This document shows, in pieces, positions 20,446 to 33,426 of a stretch of 64,000 nt of DNA. The stretch is from Loripinus fragilis (lineage: Eukaryota; Mollusca; Bivalvia; Lucinida; Lucinidae). Location of the stretch: NCBI GenBank assembly GCA_964019695.1, contig OZ026528.1, forward strand, positions 51,025,495 to 51,089,494, in the 5' to 3' direction. How positions within the stretch are numbered: position 1 is the first letter of the stretch; every line of letters begins with the position of its first letter. The notes below the pieces were generated by a model. It had not been told where the DNA came from and searched no databases. It was given only the letters and a program-made list of their open reading frames with translations. The translations under genes were made by a program, and so were the position numbers.

Positions 20446-22399
20446 TTACTTTTTTGTAACAGATGATAAATGGGAAGGATCTCAAGCGCTACACAATAGA
20501 GCGCATTAACACATATTTACGTTAATAGACGGATGGCTGAGAATGGGTTTGCTCCCCCCCCCCCTGGGAATTTTGCAGACATATCCTATCTTGTAGAGAA
20601 TTGAAAGCCGAGTCTTTTAAGAGATGTTTGCACTCTGTGCTCCGGGGCGTTAGTCTGTAAGAGCCTGTAACATACGTTACTTTATCAAATTAAGAAAAAG
20701 TAAATTGAAAGTTTGGGCTAAAAATTGAAGTCATTAAAATATTTATTTTTAAAAATCATTCATATAGTCTGCATACTGGATATCTTAACTACGTATGACA
20801 GCCATTGGAACAAAATTGCGGCTTCCTAAGGTGTCATATGCGTTACATAAATCAGATAACCCAGTAAAATTTGCAAGTGTGGCTAGTATCATTTACATTC
20901 ACAAGCTCTCTGTGTGTTTTGCAAAATGTTTTTAACCATGTCTGACTAGCTAATGCAATTGGCTAACAGAAAAATTAAAGTTTGTTTCCCTAGCTTAAAT
21001 AATTTTTCTAGAATAAGCAATTAAACAACCCTACCCCTACCCAGTTTTAAGGTGAAATGTTTGGTATTAAAACTAAAGTAAAAATAGTTAAAAAATATTT
21101 GCAGTTGATGAATATGTCCCATTGTTTGAAATTTATTTGCCTATATGAAAAGACTCATAAATCTGCAAGTTTGTTGCATTTTTTTGTAAATCCATGGCTG
21201 TAACATATGTTACCTGATGTAATAAATGGGCAAGCTCATTGTCTTTACGTAAGATATGCCTAAAAATGTTTTAATCTCCTCGAGGGAATTTTGCAAACAT
21301 ATTCCTTTATTATAGCACAACTCAAGCTGCATCAAATAAGGGATTTTTGCACTCTCTATGTTGGGGCGTTAGTCTGAAATAGCATGTTACATGCGTTACT
21401 ATATCAAATAAAGGAAATGTAGTTTGAAAGTTTGAGCTAAAATTGTGAAAAAACTCGCAGCTGCTGGATATCTTACATTGTTTAGGGATTTTAAGCTGGC
21501 TCGTACGATAAAGACTTATAGATCTGCTAGTTGTCATCAAGTTTTAAAGATCAGAGAGCGTAACATATGTTAACGTGATAAGTAAAATCATCAAACAGTA
21601 TTTTGAAATCAAGCTGAGTAAGGGCCTGCTCCATCTAAATCCCCTTTGGAATTCTGCAGACATATTACATCTTATGTAACCACTCAAGGTGCATCAAATA
21701 AAAAATGTTTGCATTCTGTAAGTCGGGGCGCTAGCCTGTAACAGCTTGTTACATATGTTACTATATCAATTTGAGAATAAGAAATTTGAATGTTTGAGCT
21801 ACAGAAAGAAGACATTAAAATTATCTAATAAATTGACATTCTTATAGTCTGCATACTGGATGTCTTAACTACATATGGAAGCTGTTTAACATTAATACGG
21901 CTAACTGTGGTGTTATATGCGTTACATGAACCTAATTATAATTTAAAAGCTATAATTGTGGCTATCGTCATTTAGTTAAACAACTACTATGATTTGATTT
22001 CAAACTGTTTTTATTAGATTTTACAAACATATTGTCTTATAGGAGCTAATACACAGCCCTACTCCCAGTTTTACAGAGGAGCAAATTTTGTTATTACCGT
22101 TTAAGTAAAACACATGAAAGCGATTGCAGCGTGTGGATATTTTACATTTTCTTAGTCTGTCTTGCTCATATATCTGCAAGATGTCATTAAGTTTAAGATC
22201 AGGACACTTAATGTGTACTTATAATATAAGTCTGGTGCCAAAACACTAGAAATTATATTCATTTTTGATTATCAAGCCCATGGACTGTTGTTACAGATGT
22301 TATCAATGACCTTTTGGACACATTTCCTAATACTGTGCATATAATGCTAAATATAGAGCCACAAATAGAAAAGATAGTTTTACATTTATACAAGACAAA

Positions 22400-22905
22400 A
22401 CAATAAATGAAATGGTCCAAACTAATTCTCATCAATTTAACACTCATGTTAAACGTTTGTCGTTGTCTGCTTCTGTGGTAATCATTATTATCACACGCCA
22501 TCTTGCAACTAGTAGAATCATCACACAATGTTTTAATCATTTACTGTTATACAACTTTTACCACCAGTCCACTCAAAATTGATGAGGCATTATCAACTTT
22601 CCAATTTTGCCATTCATGGCTTGGAACATTCGGAAACTGATATGAATTACTAATAGTTGGCTCTTTGAGTATGTGTTTCAAGTGATACTCTGCAAGTAGG
22701 AGAAAGACTAAAGCTTTACAAGGAGGAAAATTATGCCATTAAAAGCAATTAGTACCGGGACTGATGTACCTTGATATTTCTGTGATAAAGAATCATATCT
22801 TAGCTGGTAAACTTTTATAAATGTAGCCTTTCCATACATGCAACACACATATTTTCGTCTAATAATGTCTCTGCGCTTATTATCTTTCCCCAAGCATTCA
22901 AAAAC
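22400..22905 (-). pseudogene. C-terminal remnant of a TE-associated cysteine-rich protein
   Basis: The minus strand reads FECLGKDNKRRDIIRRKYVC, then MYGKATFIKVYQLRYD and SQKYQGTSV. After a frame change comes LETHTQRANY. From memory this order (YVC-LYGK, VN-LRY, LPPC--L--HT-RANYQ) ends a large unnamed protein family in invertebrate genomes, often followed by a CxC-rich tail. Here SCKMACDNN may be its decayed start (22505). Stops and shifts are present. Family identification is from recall, not a search. Confidence 0.5.
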
Positions 22906-23385
22906 TTATTTGAAGTCTTAGAACTTCTGAAGTGCTGAAACCGAGGTAACTCTTTCCCTTCAGATAAACAAACTAGATGTATCACAGCAGGTAAAGCAAT
23001 ATAATACAGGATGAACAGAGCGCAAATTAGACCCTTTCAATTCAATGATTCACTAAGTTTCTAAGATAAGATTAAAGGGTGCAACATATAACTCGTCATA
23101 ATAAATGAGCAAGGGCATTGTCGTGACCTCCTTTTTGATTTCACAGTCAGAGGCAAGTGTTTTCGATTTCAGTGTTTTCAATGGATCATGAAATGAGGCA
23201 CCTTATCAACTTGTTTACTCTGTATAAATCTTCCAAAGAGCATAATATAGAACTACTGGTTACCCATAGTCCACTTTCCTTCTTTTTAATGCAATAGCTA
23301 ATCATATGGCTGCAAAAACTGAGAAATCATTGGTATTACATTATTTTAAGGCTTGCTTCAATGTACTGACATAAAAAAACAACCA

Positions 23386-24050
23386 TTTGCAAACATAATT
23401 GATGGCAATGTCCAGCTTCATATTCTTTCTCTTATACCAGATAACTTTCATGGTGTAACAGAAATTGTTTCAGACGGTCTGCCAAAACCATCAAGAGTCA
23501 ACATTGTAACTAAAGAAAAATTATAAAGTTCTTTGGGCGCAGCAAAATACTATTGATCTAAGACCTGAGGACTTAAGCACCCAAGGACTGGATAGATTCC
23601 TTGGCAAATGATGCAAAAAAGCAGCCTATCAAATTTCTATTTGACCAATGTCAAAATCTTAAAGTATTCTTAGAGGTACACGGTAGAGACATAGCTTTTG
23701 CAAAATCAGAGCAAAGTTATCATTTGACTAGCACGGATGCAGAGGCAGCTGCAGTAAGATTGCTATTGCCACTTCACAGGAAGAGACATATACCAGAGTC
23801 ATACTCCATTGTATGCATATATGTGAAATGGCATTAAACCCATATTTAACCAGGTGTTTGATCCCATGACACTGACATGCTGTTTCTGCTTTTGAAGAAT
23901 GCTAAGGATTCAATTTATTGCTGAGTCAATTTGTTTGATCCTTGCACTGGCCACACATACAAAGAAAATTAAGTCTTTTGATGGCAAAAGAGGAAGATCA
24001 CACAAAATGCTTATAAGTGATGTTTGTCACAATTACCAATTTTAAAAAGT
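23386..24050 (+). pseudogene. N-terminal/central remnant of the same TE-associated protein family
   Basis: The plus strand reads FANIIDGNVQLHIL and later GLPKPSRVNIVT. The open piece at 23601-23837 follows, with KQPIKFLFDQC, SEQSYHLTSTDAEAAAVRLL and RKRHIPESYSIV. Then comes HDTDMLFLLL in another frame near 23865. From recall, the family order is IDGNA-LQ, FDRY, SEQ-Y--T, EADTRLLLHA, DTDVLVL and then the C-terminal block now found inverted at 22400-22905. The protein is disrupted by stops and frameshifts. The DTDV region resembles a nuclease-like (PIN-type) motif, but function is unknown. Confidence 0.5.
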
Positions 24051-25456
24051 AATCTTAATTAATGTAACACATATAACACCATAGGAAGCTGTATATTTGT
24101 TAAAAAAACACTTTCTTATGTATCAAAGGTATTCAGCATACAAACTACATGAAAAATTCAAATAAATAGATAGTTTTTTGTCTTCTTTCTGTTTCTCAGA
24201 CTTTCAATTCATTTATTCTTAAATTGATATGGTAACATACGTATCATACCATTACAGGCTAACCCCCTAGTTAATTGAGTACATCTCTTATTAGATGCAG
24301 CTTGAACTGTTCTTTAAGGTAGGATATATCTGCACAATTCCCAAAGGAGTGGCGAGGAACAGGATTGTACTCAGTTTGCAGTCCTAATACAAGCCATGAT
24401 TCTACTGGTTGAGATGAATTGGGTGATTATTTTGCCATAGAAGCAGACACAATGATAGAGATTGTGAGGGTGACTTGAATAAAGATCTTTTTGAATAATT
24501 ATATTTAATAGGAATATTTATTAAATTGTGTCATTTAAATGAGAACTATTATTTTCTATCTTTCTGTCTATGTATTTTAATACTATAGGCATTAGGAAAT
24601 ATGTGATAAAAAATATTATATATAACATCTGTAACACAATTCCATGGGCTTATTATCAGCAATGACTATAATTACTAAGACTAAGGCACCAGAGGCTACA
24701 GATTAATAGGAAAACATGTGAAAAATAGTATTTTTTCTAAAATATCATTTCTTACTTCCAAGACAATTTCCTTGCTCATTCATCATGCCATGTTACATAT
24801 GTTACATACTTAAATAAGTGCTCTGATCCTGATGTCAAACTTGCAAATGTATGATTCTTTATTGCATTAGCAAGACAGAGCCAAAAATGTAAGATATCCA
24901 CGAGCGTCAAATATTTTCATATATTTTTCTTCAATAATAGATACCAAAATTGGATACTTAAAATTGGGGGTAGGGTTGTTTAATAGCTCATATAAAACAA
25001 TGTATTTGAGATAGAACAGCAAACTTTGTTTTTTTAATTAGTCGAATGAGTATTTCAGTAAACTAAGATTAAAAATACTTGTAAAAATGCACAAATCGTC
25101 TGTAAAATTAAAGATGCTAGTCACGATTTCAACTTTCAAAGGGAAATTTAATCTATGTAACGCATATAACACCATTGAAGGCTGTAATGTTGTTTAAAAT
25201 GCTGCTTTTATGTAGCTTAGGCATCCAGCATGCAAACTACATAAGAAATATGAATAATTAGATGGTTTAATGTCTTCTTTCTTTAGCTCAAACTTTCATT
25301 TTGATTTTTTCCTTAGTTTTTTTACAGTAACATATGTAACAGGCTGTCAGAGACTAACGCCGCAGAGCACAGAGTGCAAACATCTCTTAAAAGATGCGGC
25401 TTGAAATTTTCGTCAAGATAGGATATGTCTGCAAAATTCCCTAGGGGGGGGGGAGC

Positions 25457-26129
25457 AGGACCTTTTTTAGCTCGAAGTCTATAAGTACCAAATGGCAAAC
25501 TCAACTGAATTATGGACATATGCTACTAAATACTTCACACATTGAAATCTTTTCAATACTTTGCATACAGTTTGTTTTATGTATGGAATGTCAATTTATG
25601 AAATAAAAAGAATATGTCACCATTCTCATTTTTTCATAATCTCATATGGAAGATTTTAGCATTTGGCCAATTTTCTGGACATATCCAAAGTCTTAAATAT
25701 TTAACTAAAATAGTTGTTATCATCATCCAGCTTCTTAACTTTCATTTTAGTTATTGCTCAAGACCTCAAGCTTTTTAGAAAACATGAAGAATTATTTGTT
25801 TTCCCAAGCCATAACAAAATACTGTATGATATATTTTGGCACTTCTACCAAAATAGAAGTCGATTTTTAGAATAAAATTTAGATTAAAAACTGTCATTGA
25901 AAATCTTAAACGTGTGTTTATATTTCATGGAATATCAATTTCGGCGTCACCAGACTAATTATCTTTCAGGGAGGCCAAATTTACCCCCCCCCCCCACACA
26001 CACACAGATTATGAAGATAATTCAATACAAAACGTTAAGGAGTGAATTTTTTGTCATTCACATATCACATATTACCTGTATGAAGTAACTCAACATTATA
26101 ACGCTAAGAAAAAAAAAAACAGGTATAAT
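25457..26129. other. AT-rich intergenic DNA with poly-C/(CA)n
   Basis: A compound simple repeat (about 13 C then CA units) lies at 25984-26008. Nothing else was recognised. The frame at 25897-26088 spans this repeat and is not a gene. Confidence 0.5.
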
Positions 26130-26215
26130 AGGTGCCCACCCAAGAATCCACCCTGGTCCCGTGGTTCCAAAGTCCAACACGCTAACCACTAGGCTACTAG
26201 GTCAGGTGGTGCGCG
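26130..26215 (-). mobile_element. tRNA-like SINE head remnant
   Basis: On the minus strand the sequence reads gcctagtggttagcgtgttg followed by gactttggaaccacggga and gggtggattcttgg. This resembles a tRNA A-box region with a mutated B box. It has no cloverleaf good enough for a functional tRNA and no shared tail. Confidence 0.45.
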
Positions 26216-26639
26216 GCTCGAAATAACCCTACATATTGGACAGATAATGCAATATACGCTTTTGCTAACAAGGAAAAAAGGGAAATTGTGTACATTGTGA
26301 TTTCGCCTGAGCTATTTATCTGTATTCGGTACTAAGACAATCACTTCTGATAAAGGGTCAAAAGATATTTCGGTCACATTTTAGTTTCTTTATTATGTCA
26401 AGAAATTGTGGCAATATCCAACTGACATAGGAGTTTCTGAACTGTATTGATCCTAAGTCGTAAATGGTCGAAAGACAGGACCCAGACAACTTTCCTTGTT
26501 TCCCGACGCAGGAAATCTGCACATGGAAATTAGCCGCTTATGTCTTTAAATGTGAGTGAGGATCGTGTATATTGTAAAAGATTCATGTAGAATTGTGTGG
26601 CTGCAAACTGAGAAATGTTATGAGAGCGAGGTTTGTGGT
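26216..26639. other. Intergenic, nothing recognised
   Basis: No gene, repeat or RNA fold was recognised in this stretch. Confidence 0.4.
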
Positions 26640-26798
26640 CTTGAACAGACACTGTGGATGCGAACTAAGTGTCATGAAACCACTGGGTGTAAGCGCGTCT
26701 TGCTCAAGGACACAATGCAGTGTCTCCAATGAGTCTCGAGACAGCGACGCCTAGATCTCTGAGTCCAACATTCTACTATAATTGAGCTTCCGCACTTA
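26640..26798 (-). mobile_element. SINE family 1 fragment, head-to-head with the next SINE
   Basis: The reverse complement contains atgttggactcagagatcta, ggcgtcgctgt and cattgtgtccttgagcaaga, matching the family-1 head and body. Its 5' end meets the 5' end of the plus-strand SINE at 26799 with no spacer. Confidence 0.65.
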
Positions 26799-26942
26799 GG
26801 GAGCGCAGTGGCTATATGGTAGAGTGCTTGTCTCTAGATCAATGGAGTTGCAGGTTCGAGCCTCACCGGCGCCCTGAGCAAGACACATGTATATTAATCC
26901 TTGCTTAGAACTGATTCAACCAAGGAAGACCCGTCGTCCGGA
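26799..26942 (+). mobile_element. SINE family 1, left half (split by the hAT-like element)
   Basis: It has gggagcgcagtggctatatg, a B box of ggttcgagcctc, gagcaagacac and gaagacccgtc. It stops where the hAT-like element begins. The missing tail resumes at 28437. Confidence 0.85.
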
Positions 26943-26950
26943 CATTGTTG

Positions 26951-28436
<1,486 letters not shown>

Positions 28437-28468
28437 CATTGTTGGGTGGTAAAGGATCAAATCACACG
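28437..28468 (+). mobile_element. SINE family 1, detached 3' tail
   Basis: cattgttgggtggtaaagga followed by tcaaatcacac corresponds to the family tail gattgttgatgggacgtaaa followed by gaatcaaatcaaac. Together with 26799-26942 it reconstructs one SINE interrupted by the hAT-like element. Confidence 0.8.
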
Positions 28469-28538
28469 AATAAAAATACATGAAAAGAAGTTTTTGTTTA
28501 TATGTTTCGAACAAAACGAATTATTTGTTTATCTTTTG

Positions 28539-28772
28539 TTTGGTAGCGCAGTGGCTCAGTGATTGAGTGTTGGACTTGAGATGGAGGGGCCGTGGGTTCG
28601 AGCCTCACCGACGTCACTGTGTTGTGTCCTTGAGCAAAACACATTAATCATTAATAATAACTTAATCCTAACTTTGTACTGGTTCAACTCAGGAAGACCC
28701 GTCCCTACATATTATTACTGAAAGATTGTTGATGGGACGTAAAGAATCAAATCAAACAAACAAACAAACATA
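28539..28772 (+). mobile_element. SINE family 1 with about 8-bp target duplication
   Basis: Complete head (ggtagcgcagtggctcagtg), B box gggttcgagcctc, body and tail with a (CAAA)n end. Flanks atcttttg occur at 28531-28538 and 28773-28780. A small internal expansion, cattaatcattaataataac, distinguishes this copy. Confidence 0.92.
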
Positions 28773-28780
28773 ATCTTTTG

Positions 28781-29426
28781 CTTTTCTATTACCTAATATG
28801 GGCAGGTACAGATGTATTCTTATAACTGTGCGACTGATACACTGCCTGCATAATATTATGAATGTCAATAACTTCTTTCTCAATTTTTAGTGAAACTTTT
28901 GATTTACTTTCGGTTTCCTATTATTTATTAGAGTGATTTATCTCCCTTGAACAAATTAATACATTCTATTTTACCTGAGCATTGAGTGAGCAACCAACAG
29001 CTTTGCTACAGATAACTGCTGATAATACACGTTGACTGTCCATTTACTTATAAATCATTTTACTGTCTTCCTTCCCATACGCAGCAGAATGTAATGTCCT
29101 TTTCAATCGACTTTCGTTTTCCTAATACTTATGAGAGTAGTCACGACTTCCTTGTCCCTGGGTGGCCCACAGTGGGGAAAAAACATTATCAGAATTATGA
29201 CTCAGTCTGTCAACTTATATATATTTTTCTGGCTGTTTACTTACCCACATGCAGCAAATTATTCAGTTTATCTAAATGTCCAACAGTTGTGATAATGCGA
29301 CGTAGTTAAAACAAGAACATGCATGATCTGTACCCTTAACAAAAACAAGTATAAGCTTTATAAAAAAACAAGTATAAGCTTTTTTAAATATAAGCTTGAG
29401 ATCTGTTAGATTCATAAGAGATTACA
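28781..29426. other. AT-rich intergenic DNA
   Basis: A short local repeat of aacaagtataagctt occurs two to three times at 29344-29396. The frame 29094-29309 has no recognisable motif. Confidence 0.45.
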
Positions 29427-29436
29427 GCGTGCGTGC

Positions 29437-29515
<79 letters not shown>
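29427..29515 (+). repeat. (GCGT)n then (GT)n microsatellite
   Basis: About ten GCGT units grade into about 20 GT units. Cys/Arg/Val- and Thr/His-rich frames on either strand are by-products. Confidence 0.97.
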
Positions 29516-29520
<5 letters not shown>

Positions 29521-31016
29521 TCGCATACTGTCTCGATGTTGAGTAGGAGTAGATGGCAATATCGGTCTCATGGTATGAGACGTCGCATTCTTCTTCATTT
29601 TCATTTGGGTGATTATAAGCTGAGTGCGCATTCTATTGATTAACTTCTGTTTGGATATGCAACTATGTTGCTGCAGATCTGAGCCCCTCCATCCAAAGCT
29701 ATTATACCTGTCAGTCATGTCTTTGGATCATATGTGTGCACACAATATTCTTGTAGTTAGACTTTATCTGTAGTAGAATAATTATGTAGATAGCATGGTT
29801 CCATTATTACGAAACAACGTCTAAGTGAAAATAATACTAAATGCTATAACGGATGGACATCATGGGGACACTTGTCAAATCATATTGACGAACGCAGGTC
29901 TGTCCCCATATCACACCCAGAGTATGTTAACATGATGGAAAATGATTTTTTTTGTTTAGTTTCATTGAAAACGAGTGCTTTTGACACGGGTGCTGAGTGT
30001 ATCGACCCTTATTTGTTATTCCTAAGCAATGGTTAAATCAGTCCATGTACTCTGACGGATATTGCCCAAATTTGTAGGTGGAGTAACTTCAAATATTCAA
30101 GTGGGGTAACTTTCACACCAAGTAACAAAACCACGCTGGAGTTCCAACGCTGTCATTTCATTTATTGTTGCAGATGGTTTTGTTAACATCAACATAACAC
30201 ACCTATGTAATTTTGTCCCATTCAATCCTACTTTTATACAGAAAATGGGGGTTATTAGGGGTATACATGATAAACTTAAGTATATGCTCTGATTGACTTT
30301 TTGTTTTACATAGAAGTCGATATACCCAGAACATGTCTCAAAGGCGCTCGTTTCAAGGAAAACGAAACACTGCATCATTCTTCGCATTTATTTAAAACTA
30401 ATAATAAAGAAGGTTGTCCTGGTTTTGATTTGATAACAGTTGCCTCCATATAGCACAGACGCCTTTAATACGTTTTGGCCTGGTTATAATGGTAAAATAT
30501 TTAAACATGGAATATAATTGCCAAAATGTTACATAATACACTTAGTCTAACATAGTAATACATGATCTAGGGGTGATTCTTTACCAAAATTGTTCAAATT
30601 TTATTACACTTCAAAAATGGTCTTCAAAAGCGGAGCTAGTTTTTACCAGTCAATTAAAAGGGAAACAAAGAGCTGGTGATTATTTCTTGCTGGTCTTTTA
30701 TTTTATTTGTCAAAGGGACCAAAGGTTTTTGCTATAAGAAGCTGTTTCCCTGGTTAATTTACCCACTATTTATCATCAGCTGTGGCATGCAGAACCTGTT
30801 GAGAGTTTTGTTGCATGATTATTATTGTCACTGTGTTGGTACACTTGCAGAAGTCCATATAACTAAGATATGAACTATTATAAAACGTACATTGGAAACA
30901 AAAAAATTGACATGGTTCCCACTGATAAAAGTCTTTAATGTGAAAATGAAAATAAAATGAAAATGTCTTGCAAACGTCTCGCTGGGGAGGAGAGGGGTGC
31001 TTACTTAACTGTAATT
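29516..31016. other. Intergenic, nothing recognised
   Basis: Several 60-110 codon frames (30097-30387 minus, 30676-30873 plus, 30766-31092 minus) show no known motif. The last runs into the next MITE. Confidence 0.4.
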
Positions 31017-31017
31017 T

Positions 31018-31483
31018 AGCCTTGACATGGGATTTCCAACAATGTGGTATGTGCGACAAGCAAAGCCTCAAATCAGCCTGCGCATACGCCACACTGGTAA
31101 ATGTATACGTCGACTTGCTGGTAAGCAGTTAGTAATAGATTCGAGTGCTTACTTAAATCGCCATGCACATACTGAATACTTAAAAAATCTAATTCTATAG
31201 TCCTTTAGGCATATGACATGTTTTTCTATATAGTATTAACACCAATATCTACCACTTCCGGTCTATGAAATACCAGCAATGCGCGTAAATACCACCAAAT
31301 CGACGTATACATTTACCAGTGTGTACGCGCAGTCTGATCAGAGCCTTTGCTAGTTGTTGCTTGCATAGTCAATTAGTGTTAAGCTACTGACTGAACATCA
31401 TTTGGAGTTTTTACTCTTATAAAGGAGGCTACAGTGGCTCGTTCGAGTCTACACTTGTCAAAATGACACATTATTCATGGCTC
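31018..31483. mobile_element. MITE family P, copy 3, interrupted by another element
   Basis: The left end ttgacatgggatttccaaca, the core halves (cagcctgcgca and gcagtctgatcagagccttt) and tctacacttgtcaaaatgac match the copy at 18794. The right TIR has lost its ttggaaatcacg part. The palindromic core is split by a 234-bp element. Confidence 0.88.
31090..31323. mobile_element. Nested 234-bp TIR element with 5-bp TSD
   Basis: TIRs are cacactggtaaatgtatacg and its complement at the right end, identical for 24 bases (to gtcga). Weaker pairing continues inward (ttgctggtaa and the complement of taccaccaaa). Both flanks read TACGC (31085-31089 and 31324-31328). Removing the element plus one TACGC restores the MITE core seen at 18794. 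The superfamily is not assigned. Confidence 0.93.
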
Positions 31484-31486
31484 ATT

Positions 31487-33038
31487 TGTCTTTTTAATGT
31501 GGCGTGGGTGTTAGTGTTTTGTCTTTTTAATGTCGCGTTGGTGTTAGTGTTCTGTCTTTTTTAATGTCGCATGGGTGTAAGTCTTCTGTCATTTTAATGT
31601 TGCGTGGGTGTACGTGTTCTGTCTTCTTAATGTCGCATGGGTGCTAGTGCTCTGTCTTTTTAATGTTGCGTGGGTGTTAGTGTTGTCTTTTTAATGCCGC
31701 GTGGGTGTAAGTGTTCTGTCTTTTTAATGTCGCATAGGTGTTAGTGTTCTTTCTTTTTAATGTCCCGTGGGTGTCAGTGTTCAGTCTTTTTAATGTTGCG
31801 TGGGTGTTAGTGTTTTGTCTGTTTAATGTTGTGTGAGTGTATGTTTTCTGTCTTTTTAATGTGGCGTGGGTTTTGGTGATCTGTCTTTTTAATGCCATGT
31901 GGGTGTTAGTGTTTTGTTTTCTTAATGTTACGTGAATGTTAGTGTTCTGTCTTTTTAATCCTGTGTGGGTGTTAGTGTTCTGTCTTTTTAATGTTGCGTG
32001 GGTGTTAGTGTTCTGCCTTTTTAATGCTGCATGAGTGTTAGTGTTCTGTATTTTTAATGTCTCATGGGTGTAAGTTTTCTGTCATTTTACTGTTGCGTGG
32101 GTGTTAGTGATCTGTCTTTTAAACGCCGTGTGGGTGTTAGTGTTCTGTCTTTTTAATCCCACGTGAGTGTTAGTGTTCTGTCGTTTTAATGCCGCATGGT
32201 GTTAGTGTTCTGTCTTTATTTAATGTTGTGTGAGTGTTAGCGTTCCGTCTTTTTAATGCCGTGTAGGTGTTAGTGTTCTGTTTTTTAATGTTGTGTGAGT
32301 GTTAGTTTTCTGTACTTTTAATTTGTGTGGGTGTTAGTGTTCAGTCTTTTTAATGCCGTGTGGGTGTTAGTGTTCTGTCTTTTAAATGTCGTGCGGGTGT
32401 AAGTGTTCTGTCTTTTTAATGCTGTGTAGGTGTTAGTGTTCTGTCTTCTTAATGCTGTGTGGGTGTTAGCGTTCTGTCTTTTTAATGTCACGTGGAGGTA
32501 AGTGTTCTGTCTTTTTAATGTCGCGTGGGTAATAGTGTTCTGTCTTTTTAATGTCATGTGGATGTAAGTGCTCTGTCTTTTTAATGTCGCGTGAGTGTTA
32601 GTGTTCTGTCTTTTTGATGTCGCTTGGGTGTTAGTGTTTTGTCTTTTTAATGTCGTATGGGTGTTAGTGTTCCGTCTTTTTAATGCTGCGTGGGTGTTAG
32701 TGTTCTGTCCTTTTAATGTCGTTTGGGTGTTAGTGTTCTGTCTTTTAAATGTTGTGTCGGTGTTAGTGTTCTGCCTTTTTAATGCCGTGTGGGTGTTAGT
32801 TTTCTGTCTTTTTACTGTTGCGTGGGTGTTAGTGATCTGTCTTTTTAACGCTGTGTGGGTGTTATTGGTCTGTCTTTTAAATGCTGCGTGGTTGTTAGTG
32901 TTCTGTCTTTTTAATGTCGCTTGGTTGTTAGTTTTCTGTCTTTTTAATGTTGTATGGGTGTTAGTGTTCTGTCTTTTTTATGCCGTTGGGTGTTATTGTT
33001 CTGCTTTTTAATGTTGTGTGGGTGTTAGAGTTCTGCGT
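31487..33038 (+). repeat. 33-bp minisatellite, about 47 copies
   Basis: The unit is tttttaatgtcgcgtgggtg followed by ttagtgttctgtc, with copies varying by substitutions and small indels. The unit length is a multiple of three, so long open frames appear on both strands: LKRQNTNTHAT-type 11-residue repeats on minus and VLVFCLFNVVW-type on plus. Indels break these frames, and there is no start context or flanking coding sequence, so I do not call a gene. The array starts 3 bases after the MITE end. Confidence 0.93.
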
Positions 33039-33426
33039 CTCTTTGTCACAATGTCATGATTTGGTCTGCAGTGGGTGATTTTGACATTTACCGGTCATTT
33101 TTCCTTTTAGAGTGAATATTCATCCTATTTACAAATGCGTTTATTATAGAGCTTGACAGTATTGGGACAACAATTCATCTTTAAGTGTTTGTGAAAGCTT
33201 TTTAATTAGTCTGCTTTTGATTGCCTTCACAAGTCCCAGTAGTCCAGCTATTTTAGCTATTTTATAGGCCAATCAGCCCCAAACGTGGGTAATGACGATT
33301 ACCTGTTTAAACACATTCAGGGCAGTATCATAAATTTTTGATAATGGTTCAAATTTATAATGCTTCAGTATTATATTTAAGCAAACGCAGGCTATTTATT
33401 AGAATGTTTTATACCTGGGTTGATAT
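33039..33426. other. Intergenic, nothing recognised
   Basis: No repeat or coding signal was found. Confidence 0.4.

Larger units (their letters stand above)
20551..25456. mobile_element. About 4.9-kb element with very long, repetitive inverted arms
   Basis: The left edge gctcccccccccctgggaat and the right edge (reverse complement gctcccccccccctagggaa) start inverted arms. These match over about 700 bases at 20551-21250 against 24760-25456. The inner parts repeat the same unit: gggaattttgcaaacat at 21288, ttggaattctgcagaca at 21648, and inverted versions near 24340. A further inverted pair is 22265-22345 with 24580-24660. gttacatatgttac-like palindromes recur in every unit. The centre holds two coding remnants. 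I recognise no published name for the arms. This may be a large DNA transposon with subterminal repeats, or a head-to-head pair of repeats. Confidence 0.75.

Noticed and set aside
32595..33011. 138-codon open frame with VLVFCLFNVVW repeats
   Set aside because: It is a by-product of the 33-bp tandem array. The opposite strand is equally open, and indels interrupt it elsewhere in the array.
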